Part shown: positions 5,727-11,318 of the stretch, piece by piece
Layout of the letters: every line of letters begins with the position of its first letter
How positions within the stretch are numbered: the first letter of the stretch is position 1
Assembly (NCBI GenBank): GCA_964638795.1
Contig: CAZXAX010000055.1
Span: forward strand, 1-11,318
Origin: CAIYHK01 sp964638795
GTDB taxonomy: Bacteria; Actinomycetota; Acidimicrobiia; Acidimicrobiales; Ilumatobacteraceae
DNA length: 11,318 nucleotides
Reading direction: 5' to 3'
The notes under the pieces: model-generated
The model's database searches: none
Told to the model about the DNA's origin: nothing
Seen by the model: only the letters and a program-made list of their open reading frames with translations
Translations under genes and position numbers: made by a program

Positions 5727-6400
5727 GGTTTTTGCGCTTTGCCCTCGGTGGGGCATTGGCACTAGCGGCATTATTGCCCTGCGGGATCGCAAATGCAGCG
5801 GAATCGACCACGACCAGCACGGTCGTAGCTGAAGGGTGTTCGCCAGAGCCAACAGTTCAAGCCGTGTTCTTGGGCAAGGTGTTGTCAATTGAAGACGGTG
5901 TTGTTCGATTTGAAATCAATCAAGTGCGCGCTGGCTCATTGAGTGGGTATGCGGTAGAAGGCGAAGTCGATGTTTATTACGACGATGACGCAACTTTTTT
6001 GGCTAAGGGTCGCAGTTACATCATTGGTGCCACACCAAACTCCTTGACTAACCGATTGTCGTCCAAGGTACGAGAATCGACACCATTGTTTGGTGGTGCT
6101 GAAGTAGCTGGCTCCGAAGCAGACACCTCGTGCCCAAAGTACGAAGATCCAGTGCGCACTCTTAATCTTGATGGGAGCACGGTTGAGTCCGGCGTCTTAA
6201 CTGGATTCTTTAGTGCCAAGAAACGAATCGCTGGATCAATTCTGCTAGCGGTCGGAATTGTCTTCGGCGGACTTTTCGCCGCCGTTGTGCTTAAGCGATC
6301 GTTGGACGGCGCGTCGCGTGCGAGTGCTAAGCGGCGCGCGCAGCGGTCGCGTTCGCGCGGATCTCAGACACCGCAGCCTTCAGCCCGGCCTCGTGCCTGA
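5723..6400 (+). CDS. secreted protein with C-terminal membrane anchor, unknown function
   Basis: A 225-residue protein starting at TTG 5723, overlapping the crotonase stop (TTGA). Residues 1-26 form a signal peptide (hydrophobic core ALGGALALAALLP, AxA-type end at ANA/A). The LLPC at 17-20 has Pro before Cys and is not a good lipobox. An exported domain (about 30-165) has two cysteines (39 and 137) that could form a disulfide, a β-rich stretch VFLGKVLSIEDGVVRFEI, and the segment LSSKVRESTPLFGG. The shape suggests a TIMP/NTR-like OB-fold domain, but this is only an impression. One transmembrane helix (about 169-190) is followed by a very basic, Ser/Arg-rich cytosolic tail (191-225). The last 74 nt overlap the convergent rpe gene. 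Function is not recognised. Confidence 0.75.
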   Translation: MRFLRFALGGALALAALLPCGIANAAESTTTSTVVAEGCSPEPTVQAVFLGKVLSIEDGVVRFEINQVRAGSLSGYAVEGEVDVYYDDDATFLAKGRSYIIGATPNSLTNRLSSKVRESTPLFGGAEVAGSEADTSCPKYEDPVRTLNLDGSTVESGVLTGFFSAKKRIAGSILLAVGIVFGGLFAAVVLKRSLDGASRASAKRRAQRSRSRGSQTPQPSARPRA

Positions 6401-7013
6401 AAAGTGCACTGCCAGCAACAAAAGTGTTGGCACCAGAGCGAGTGGCGGCAGCAACAGTGGTGGCGCTTATCCCGCCATCAACTTCAAGATCGATTGATTC
6501 GGAGAGCCCGCGCTCGTTGATCATCGCGCGAACTTGAGCGATTTTTGGCTCCATGCTTGCGATGTACTTTTGTCCACCAAATCCGGGATTGACGGTCATC
6601 ACAAGAATCAGATCCACGAGATCAAGAATGTTTTCAACTTCTGCAGCTGGTGTGTGCGGATTAATCGCTACACCTGCGGTCGCTCCGAGTGATCGAACAT
6701 GATCAAGTGACCGGTGGAGGTGTGGGCAGGCTTCAGCGTGAAGTATCAAGCGCTGACAACCCGCATCCACATAGTTTTTGGCCATCGCATCGGCATCCAA
6801 AATCATGAGATGCGCTTCAAACGGAAGTTTGGTGTGGGGTCGCATTGACGCAATCACATCCGGACCAAAGGTCAAATTCGGTACAAATTGACCGTCCATG
6901 ATGTCGAGGTGGATTCGGTCGCATCCTGCGGCCTCAAGATCCGTCAAAGCCTTGCCCAGATGAGCGAAATCAACTGGGAGTATCGAAGGGGCGATTTCGA
7001 TTGGTCTCGGCAC
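6327..7013 (-). CDS. rpe: ribulose-phosphate 3-epimerase
   Basis: Interconverts ribulose 5-phosphate and xylulose 5-phosphate in the pentose phosphate pathway; a metal-dependent cytosolic TIM barrel. The 228-residue product begins with IAPSILPVDFAHLG and has the metal and catalytic residues in place: His35 and Asp37 in HLDIMDG, His68 in AHLMI, MTVNPGFGGQ at 139-148 and Asp179 in VDGGI. Length is normal or slightly long, with an Ala-rich tail. The start is GTG (7013-7011). There is no Shine-Dalgarno; a -10-like hexamer 7 nt upstream indicates a leaderless message. The 3' end overlaps the gene on the other strand by 74 nt. Confidence 0.96.
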   Translation of the reverse strand: MPRPIEIAPSILPVDFAHLGKALTDLEAAGCDRIHLDIMDGQFVPNLTFGPDVIASMRPHTKLPFEAHLMILDADAMAKNYVDAGCQRLILHAEACPHLHRSLDHVRSLGATAGVAINPHTPAAEVENILDLVDLILVMTVNPGFGGQKYIASMEPKIAQVRAMINERGLSESIDLEVDGGISATTVAAATRSGANTFVAGSALFRHEAGLKAAVSEIRANATAARAA

Positions 7014-7020
7014 AGGGTCA

Positions 7021-7026
7021 AATCTA
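7021..7026 (-). promoter_or_regulatory. -10 hexamer (TAGATT), probable leaderless promoter of rpe
   Basis: Read on the minus strand, TAGATT ends 7 nt before the rpe GTG. The spacer TGACCCT holds no Shine-Dalgarno. No good TTGACA-like box lies 16-18 nt upstream. Confidence 0.45.
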
Positions 7027-7050
7027 CTGCCTCAAATGACTCATACACCG

Positions 7051-7056
7051 TACGAT
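7051..7056 (+). promoter_or_regulatory. -10 hexamer (TACGAT), probable leaderless promoter of the RNA methyltransferase gene
   Basis: TACGAT ends 6 nt before the GTG at 7063, with spacer TGAGCG and no Shine-Dalgarno. It faces away from the rpe -10 at 7021-7026, so both promoters fit in the 49-bp intergenic region and their upstream boxes must overlap. Confidence 0.45.
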
Positions 7057-7062
7057 TGAGCG

Positions 7063-8247
7063 GTGATTGATGCGCAGGTAGTCAGGTTGCGCGCCGAAAA
7101 GCTTGTCGCTGGTGGTGATGCACTCGCTCGTCTAGACGACGGTCGGGTGGCATTTGTAGAAGGTGCGATTCCGGGGGAACTCGTAGACGCTCGAGTCCTG
7201 CAGTCAAAAACAAGTTTTGTTCGGGCCGAAGCCGATTCAGTTATTGAAGCCAGTTCGGCTCGTGTCGTTCCTGATTGTGTTCACCGCAAAGAGGGTTGTG
7301 GTGGATGCGCATGGATGCACATTGATTTGCATGCCCAACACGATTTCAAAATAGATGTAGTTGTGGATGCTTTTTCACGGATTGCCAAATTGTCCGAACC
7401 AAGTGTGATCAAAGGCCAAGCATTGCCTGCACTTGGTTCGCGCCGAGTTATGCGTTTGATTGCCGATGATTCGGGTCGTCTCGGCTTGCGCGCATCGCAG
7501 TCCAACGATGTGCTTGCAATCAAAAATTGTGCTGTTGCAGTGGATTCAATCAACACTCTCTTTGCTCACGACGGCTGGACTCCTGGCGAAGAAATCATTG
7601 TGCATGCTGACAAAGAAGGTGAAGGGCTAGCCATTGCAACAGATTCGCGAGTACCCGAATCCGTCCGATCAATCGCGAGAGTTGGTGACCGCGCATTCAC
7701 CAAGGAATCAATCCGCGGCGTTGAACTGCGAGTAGATGCACAATCCTTCTACCAAGGTTGCAGGGATGCCGATCTTGTTCTTGTTGATGCAGTTGAACGC
7801 GCCGCTGAGCGTGAGTATTTAGATGGTGAGCACGGTTCTGTGATTGATGCTTACGGTGGTGTCGGACTTTTTGCTGCATCTTTAGTGCCGCCTGAGGTGC
7901 GTTGCATCGTGGTCGAGCTCGCTCCAGCAGCCGTAGACGATGCGCGGATCAACCTTTCGGGTCGCAACGTCCAAGTTGTCGAAAGCGCGGTGGAGGATTG
8001 GGAGCCGGAACCCGCTGGTCTCGTAATTGCAGACCCATCACGTAAGGGACTCGGTGCTGAAGCAATCGAAGTATTGGTGGGTACCGGAGCCGATCGCATC
8101 GTGTTGGTGAGTTGCGATGCTGCCGCAGGCGCTCGCGATATCAATCTTTTGACTCAGCGTGGATATGAACTCGTCTACAGCGAGGTGCTCGACCTGTTTC
8201 CCAACACCTCTCATGTAGAAGTTGTCTCGCGTCTTGATCGGGCATGA
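7063..8247 (+). CDS. TrmA/RlmD-family class I SAM RNA (uracil-5-)methyltransferase
   Basis: Methylates C5 of a uridine in tRNA or rRNA, with a [4Fe-4S] cluster. The 394-residue product has an N-terminal TRAM-like RNA-binding region (about 1-60), cluster cysteines Cys72, Cys79, Cys82 (EGCGGCAWMH) and probably Cys156 (IKNCAV), then a Rossmann methyltransferase domain. There the SAM loop is VIDAYGGVGLF at 260-270, DPSRKG at 324-329 replaces the usual DPPRxG, the nucleophile is Cys351 in VSCDAAAGARD, and HVEVVSRL (Glu386) is the C-terminal base motif. All catalytic elements are intact, but whether the target is rRNA (as RlmD/RlmCD) or tRNA (TrmA) cannot be told from sequence. The stop overlaps the next start (ATGA). 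Confidence 0.92.
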   Translation: MIDAQVVRLRAEKLVAGGDALARLDDGRVAFVEGAIPGELVDARVLQSKTSFVRAEADSVIEASSARVVPDCVHRKEGCGGCAWMHIDLHAQHDFKIDVVVDAFSRIAKLSEPSVIKGQALPALGSRRVMRLIADDSGRLGLRASQSNDVLAIKNCAVAVDSINTLFAHDGWTPGEEIIVHADKEGEGLAIATDSRVPESVRSIARVGDRAFTKESIRGVELRVDAQSFYQGCRDADLVLVDAVERAAEREYLDGEHGSVIDAYGGVGLFAASLVPPEVRCIVVELAPAAVDDARINLSGRNVQVVESAVEDWEPEPAGLVIADPSRKGLGAEAIEVLVGTGADRIVLVSCDAAAGARDINLLTQRGYELVYSEVLDLFPNTSHVEVVSRLDRA

Positions 8248-9557
8248 ATCCCGCCCGCATCAAGCACATCCTGTTCAAGGAACGCGTCGTTTTCCTTCTT
8301 GTTGCATTTTTCTTACTTCGTCTTTATCGATTGCAGGGTCAGACAGCCACCCATTGGGTTGATACCGCTGGCTACTTGAAGTTGGATTTCAGCGGCCGCG
8401 GCGCGCGGTTGTGGCCAGTTCCATTGATCTACGAGCTCATTGAAAGTGACACGAAGCGCATTGTGTTTCATGTGTTGTTTGCTGCATTGGCATGGGGATT
8501 CTGCGCAGTTGTCGTTGCTGCGTTTGCAAGAAAGTTCTCAATGGAAGCCGCCTTTGGGGTTTTGCTGTTGGGCTCAACCGATCAAGTTTCACTATGGGAC
8601 ACGAGTCTTTTGAGTGAGTCAATTGGCACATCGTTGATAGTTCTCACGGTTGCGGCTGCAATTTGGGTCATTCATGAGCGGACCTACTGGTCGGTTGGGG
8701 TACTTTGCGTGGCAGGAAGCGTGACCGCAATGACCCGGCCACCGCAGGTGCCATTGCTGTTTCTTCTTATCGTCCTGTTGCTCTGGGTATACATCCGTGG
8801 TCGTAACTGGCGCTATGCGTTATTTCTTGTTGCACTCATTCCGCTGGCCACTTGGGCGGTGCAGATGGTGCGTAATAACCGGCCTACAAGCGAGCTCAAC
8901 TTCTACATGATGCTTGACGAACGCATTATGCATAACGAGGCGCGCAGAGATTGGTTTGTTGCCAATGGGATGCCAGTGTCTGAAGAAATCATCGCGGCCA
9001 CCGGATTTGGAGATCGCGCAGATATAACCGCAGAGCTGTATCAATTCATGCCGCTCCCAGAGGGCCAACCACCAAATGCAATCATGATCGCGGGTGGAAT
9101 GGAATTGGCAAAGTGGGTGCGTGAAAGTGGCTGGAGCACTTATTCAAAATTCCTTTTGACCCACCCCAACGATGCGATCAAGATCGCAACCGATCAGAAT
9201 TACTCCGCACTGAATGCTGGGCCTTATGACTTGCTCCCGACCAGTGCTGTGATGCTGCTTCCTGATTGGATATGGGGTGGCTGGCAATGGTTTGCAATTC
9301 CAAGCATCACCCTTGCCGTGGTGCTTGGGTTAATGCGTCGGCTCGACCGTTCCCTTGTGAAGATCTTGCTAGCGATGCTGGTTTGTGTGCCGTGGTTCTT
9401 CCTTGTAATCCATGCAGCTGGGATGGAACACCCGCGGCACGCCTTCGGCGTGGCGGTGACTGTGCGGTTGTTCGGGTTTGCCTTTATTGTCTATGCCGTT
9501 GAACGGTTGCTCGAGTTGCGGCGATCAACTAAGGAGCCACATGACCAACTCGCCTAG
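8244..9557 (+). CDS. polytopic membrane protein, probable GT-C-type glycosyltransferase
   Basis: A 437-residue membrane protein with about nine predicted helices (roughly 13-29, 73-95, 102-116, 127-144, 149-163, 169-206 as two, 349-364, 371-391 and 403-421) and a large loop at about 207-345. The first outer loop has HWVDTAGYL (Asp40), like the acidic motif after helix 1 in GT-C enzymes that use polyprenyl-phosphate sugars. LLSESIGTSL at 122-131 also resembles their conserved segment. The following GT2 gene is of the type that makes such donors, which supports this reading. It overlaps the preceding RNA methyltransferase gene by 4 nt and the GT2 gene by 17 nt. I cannot name the family; acceptor and sugar are unknown, and a non-enzymatic membrane protein is possible. 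Confidence 0.7.
   Translation: MNPARIKHILFKERVVFLLVAFFLLRLYRLQGQTATHWVDTAGYLKLDFSGRGARLWPVPLIYELIESDTKRIVFHVLFAALAWGFCAVVVAAFARKFSMEAAFGVLLLGSTDQVSLWDTSLLSESIGTSLIVLTVAAAIWVIHERTYWSVGVLCVAGSVTAMTRPPQVPLLFLLIVLLLWVYIRGRNWRYALFLVALIPLATWAVQMVRNNRPTSELNFYMMLDERIMHNEARRDWFVANGMPVSEEIIAATGFGDRADITAELYQFMPLPEGQPPNAIMIAGGMELAKWVRESGWSTYSKFLLTHPNDAIKIATDQNYSALNAGPYDLLPTSAVMLLPDWIWGGWQWFAIPSITLAVVLGLMRRLDRSLVKILLAMLVCVPWFFLVIHAAGMEHPRHAFGVAVTVRLFGFAFIVYAVERLLELRRSTKEPHDQLA
9531..9536 (+). promoter_or_regulatory. ribosome binding site deciding the GT2 start
   Basis: AAGGAG lies 4 nt before the ATG at 9541, inside the 3' end of the membrane-protein gene. It is the strongest Shine-Dalgarno in the window and selects ATG 9541 over an in-frame ATG at 9478 that would add 21 residues of no GT2 character. 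Confidence 0.8.
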
Positions 9558-10299
9558 CTCGACCAGCAAAGTACGCATGGTCGTGCCTTGCTACAACGAA
9601 GCGGAACGCTGGCCAGGTGATTACTGGGCCGAACTCACGGCTGACCCCACTGTTGAGTGGGTGTTTGTGGATGATGGTTCGGCGGACGCAACTCGCTCGA
9701 TACTGGATCGGATTGCAACCCAGCCCAACTGTTCGGTGGTGGCTCACCAAAAGAACAAAGGCAAGGGTGAAGCCGTGCGCACGGGGCTCAACCATGTGTT
9801 GGCCGACGGCGCAGAAGACTTGATTGTTGGATTCGTGGATTGCGATGGTTCCTTCACCGTCTATGACGTTCAGCGTTTTATCCGACTCGCAACCGACGGT
9901 GTTTTGCGCGACAAATTTGATGCAATTTGGTCGGCACGCGTGCCACTCAGTGGTCGCGAGATCTCCCGCAGCACTACGCGCAGTATCGCGGGTCGCATCA
10001 TTCGCCGCGTCCTTCGGTTTGCATATCCGGCTCTGCCTTTTGATACCCAGGTGGGCTTCAAATTGTTCTTCGCTGATCCAGAACTCGCTGCCTGTTTACA
10101 GGAGCCCTTCAGCACGCGTTGGTTTTTTGATGTGGAGATGCTCATACGTTGGAGCCGTCATGCGGGGTCAACGATGAGAGTGTGGGAAGAACCCTTGATG
10201 TCGTGTCTTGATGTGCCTCGAGGAGCAATTAACGCGCGCCAGTATCGCAGAATCATTGGCGAACTATTCACTGTCGTTCGCACCGCTAAGCACAAGTAA
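9541..10299 (+). CDS. GT2 family glycosyltransferase, dolichol/polyprenyl-phosphate sugar synthase-like
   Basis: A 252-residue soluble GT-A fold glycosyltransferase resembling ALG5/DPM1-type enzymes, which move a sugar from a nucleotide donor to polyprenyl phosphate at the cytosolic membrane face. Features: VPCYNEAERW (15-24), VFVDDGSADAT (41-51), KNKGKGEAVRTG (71-82), the metal-binding DxD-like DCD at 100-102, DTQVGFKLF at 168-176 and RWFFDVEMLIRW at 193-204, all in the order expected. No membrane helix follows the catalytic domain, unlike GtrB or Ppm1 fusions. The gene overlaps the GT-C-like gene by 17 nt, so the GT2 probably supplies the donor for that membrane protein. The sugar (glucose or mannose are common) cannot be assigned. 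Confidence 0.88.
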   Translation: MTNSPSSTSKVRMVVPCYNEAERWPGDYWAELTADPTVEWVFVDDGSADATRSILDRIATQPNCSVVAHQKNKGKGEAVRTGLNHVLADGAEDLIVGFVDCDGSFTVYDVQRFIRLATDGVLRDKFDAIWSARVPLSGREISRSTTRSIAGRIIRRVLRFAYPALPFDTQVGFKLFFADPELAACLQEPFSTRWFFDVEMLIRWSRHAGSTMRVWEEPLMSCLDVPRGAINARQYRRIIGELFTVVRTAKHK

Positions 10300-10302
10300 T
10301 CT
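10297..10302 (+). promoter_or_regulatory. -10 hexamer (TAATCT), possible leaderless promoter of the SDR gene
   Basis: TAATCT overlaps the GT2 stop codon and ends 7 nt before the GTG at 10310. The spacer CTTTCAG contains no Shine-Dalgarno. No good -35 box is visible, and read-through from the GT2 gene is also likely. Confidence 0.4.
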
Positions 10303-10309
10303 CTTTCAG

Positions 10310-11092
10310 GTGGGGATTGATTTCGAACTCAAAGGTAAAAAAGTCTTAGTCACCGGTGCTGGCCAAGGCGTCGGTAAAGGAATCGCGCAGTTGCTGGCCG
10401 AAGCTGGGGCAGTAGCGGTGGTCAATGACTTTGTGGCCGAACGCGCACAAGAAGTTGTTGATGAGATTCGTAAAGATGGTGGCGATGCGGTTGCGGCACC
10501 ATTTGATGTCACTGATATCGCAGCCGTAACAGCCGCAATTAAGTCGGTTGGCGGTGTTGATGTTCTGATCAATAACGCAGGCAATGCGGGATCTGAACAG
10601 GGCTTTGGAAACATTGCGCGCTTTCACGAGACTGAGCCAGCCGAGTGGAACAAATATTTCGCCGTCAACACCTTTGGCGTGATGAACTGCGTGCATGCGG
10701 CACTGCCTGCAATGATCGCTGCTCAATGGGGTCGAATTATCACCATCATCAGTGATGCGGGACGCAACGGTGAGCCACAAATGGCGGCCTACGGCGCAGC
10801 CAAGGCGGGTGCTGCGGGGTTCATGCGGTGTATTGCGCGCGAAGTTGGGCGCCACAACATCACTGTTAACTCGATTTCCCTCGGCACAATGCGCACACCT
10901 ATGACTGAGGGTCGGTGGACCAATCCCGATTTTGAAGCGATGAACAAAGCTGCGCTTTCGTCGTATGTGATCCGCCGTCCAGGCGTGCCGGAAGACGTCG
11001 CGTGGATGGTCGCAAATCTCGTTAGTCCACGCGCTTCATGGGTGACCGGCCAGACCATTCCAGTCAACGGCGGTTACAACTTCGCACTGTGA
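10310..11092 (+). CDS. short-chain dehydrogenase/reductase (SDR)
   Basis: A 260-residue classical SDR, an NAD(P)-dependent oxidoreductase with a Rossmann fold. It has the cofactor motif TGAGQGVGKG at 15-24, an acidic Asp40 (VVND) at the end of strand β2 that suggests preference for NAD over NADP, NNAG at 88-91, and the catalytic tetrad Asn120, Ser148, Tyr161, Lys165 (YGAAK). The usual PG after the active site is replaced by LG (SISLGTMRTPM). The C terminus has the common VTGQTIPVNGGY. The substrate is unknown; acyl-CoA or alcohol oxidation would be typical. GTG 10310 is chosen for its fit to SDR N termini and the upstream -10; longer in-frame starts (from 10208) lie inside the GT2 gene. Confidence 0.92.
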   Translation: MGIDFELKGKKVLVTGAGQGVGKGIAQLLAEAGAVAVVNDFVAERAQEVVDEIRKDGGDAVAAPFDVTDIAAVTAAIKSVGGVDVLINNAGNAGSEQGFGNIARFHETEPAEWNKYFAVNTFGVMNCVHAALPAMIAAQWGRIITIISDAGRNGEPQMAAYGAAKAGAAGFMRCIAREVGRHNITVNSISLGTMRTPMTEGRWTNPDFEAMNKAALSSYVIRRPGVPEDVAWMVANLVSPRASWVTGQTIPVNGGYNFAL

Positions 11093-11110
11093 GCGGGTGA
11101 AATCAGGGCC

Positions 11111-11318
11111 TTAGCGAATCTGAAGTGACACGCCAGTATTTGGTGTCCACGACCGAACATGAAGTTGTTCGTTCGCAACCGTTGTGATCGTCACTCGAAT
11201 TAGATGTAGATCGAAAGCGACGCCGTCACCTGTGGGATGGCCAGTGGAGTGAAGCCAGTCCTTCGTGGCGGCTGGATCAAGTTCAGTTGCGACGCATTCA
11301 ATTTTCGCATCGCCTATA
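11111..11318 (-). CDS. unrecognised protein, C-terminal part only (possibly FMN-binding split-barrel type)
   Basis: On the minus strand an open frame runs from the right edge to a TAA (11113-11111), giving 68 residues; the start is outside the window. The visible part has Asp/Gly turns, then two likely β-strands (VAFDLHLIRVTITTV and QLHVRSWTPNTGVSL), ending LQIR. The end resembles the closing strands of PPOX-class FMN- or F420-binding split-barrel proteins (a W-x-P-x-x-G-V pattern), but this is weak. Coding is supported by the open frame and by its end lying 18 nt from the convergent SDR stop; no terminator hairpin is visible in between. Confidence 0.5.
   Translation of the reverse strand, partial: IGDAKIECVATELDPAATKDWLHSTGHPTGDGVAFDLHLIRVTITTVANEQLHVRSWTPNTGVSLQIR

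Noticed and set aside
9478..9540. Longer start for the GT2 gene at ATG 9478
   Set aside because: The added residues lie within the membrane-protein gene, match no GT2 N terminus, and AAGGAG precedes ATG 9541.
11093..11110. Terminator between the SDR gene and the convergent partial gene
   Set aside because: The 18-nt spacer has no inverted repeat or T-run.

Overview
The window comes from an actinobacterium (Actinomycetota) of moderate GC content. The main evidence is a DUF2469 gene, a family essentially confined to Actinobacteria, inside the conserved ffh-rpsP-KH-rimM-trmD-rplS block. A CPGC...HWHxxCW zinc-site protein and frequent GTG/TTG starts without Shine-Dalgarno sequences agree with this. 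A freshwater Acidimicrobiia-like lineage is my best guess, but that is inference.

Layout. Positions 1-250 hold the 3' end of a META-domain (HslJ-like) protein gene. Positions 279-4609 are one tightly packed plus-strand run for protein targeting and translation: ffh, rpsP, KH-domain RNA-binding protein, rimM, trmD, rplS, a DUF2469 gene and a yraN-like nuclease-fold gene. The lepB and rnhB genes that usually separate rplS from DUF2469/yraN in Actinobacteria are absent. Positions 4593-4940 carry two small minus-strand genes: a 77-aa putative zinc-binding protein, and upstream of it a 36-aa single-span membrane protein too short for ordinary gene calling. Divergent from these is a crotonase-fold gene that lacks both classical hydratase glutamates, followed by a secreted, C-terminally membrane-anchored protein. 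That gene runs 74 bp into the convergent rpe gene (ribulose-phosphate 3-epimerase). A short intergenic region with apparently leaderless promoters on both strands separates rpe from a TrmA/RlmD-type Fe-S RNA methyltransferase. That gene overlaps a polytopic GT-C-like membrane protein, which overlaps a soluble dolichol-phosphate-sugar-synthase-like GT2. An SDR oxidoreductase follows, and the window ends inside an unrecognised minus-strand gene.

How the genes work together. The first block is housekeeping: SRP targeting, 30S and 50S ribosomal proteins, 16S maturation and tRNA m1G37 methylation. The GT-C/GT2 pair suggests a two-step lipid-linked glycosylation module: the GT2 loads a sugar onto a polyprenyl phosphate and the membrane protein uses it on the outer face. 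Acceptor and sugar are unknown. A recurring theme is a TANNNT hexamer ending 6-7 nt before a start codon (crotonase, rpe, the RNA methyltransferase, SDR), the pattern expected of leaderless mRNAs. I found no tRNA, rRNA, CRISPR, insertion sequence or convincing terminator. No stretch longer than 300 bases lacks a gene. Most of the content is ordinary housekeeping, and I see no clear evidence of a wholly new system.
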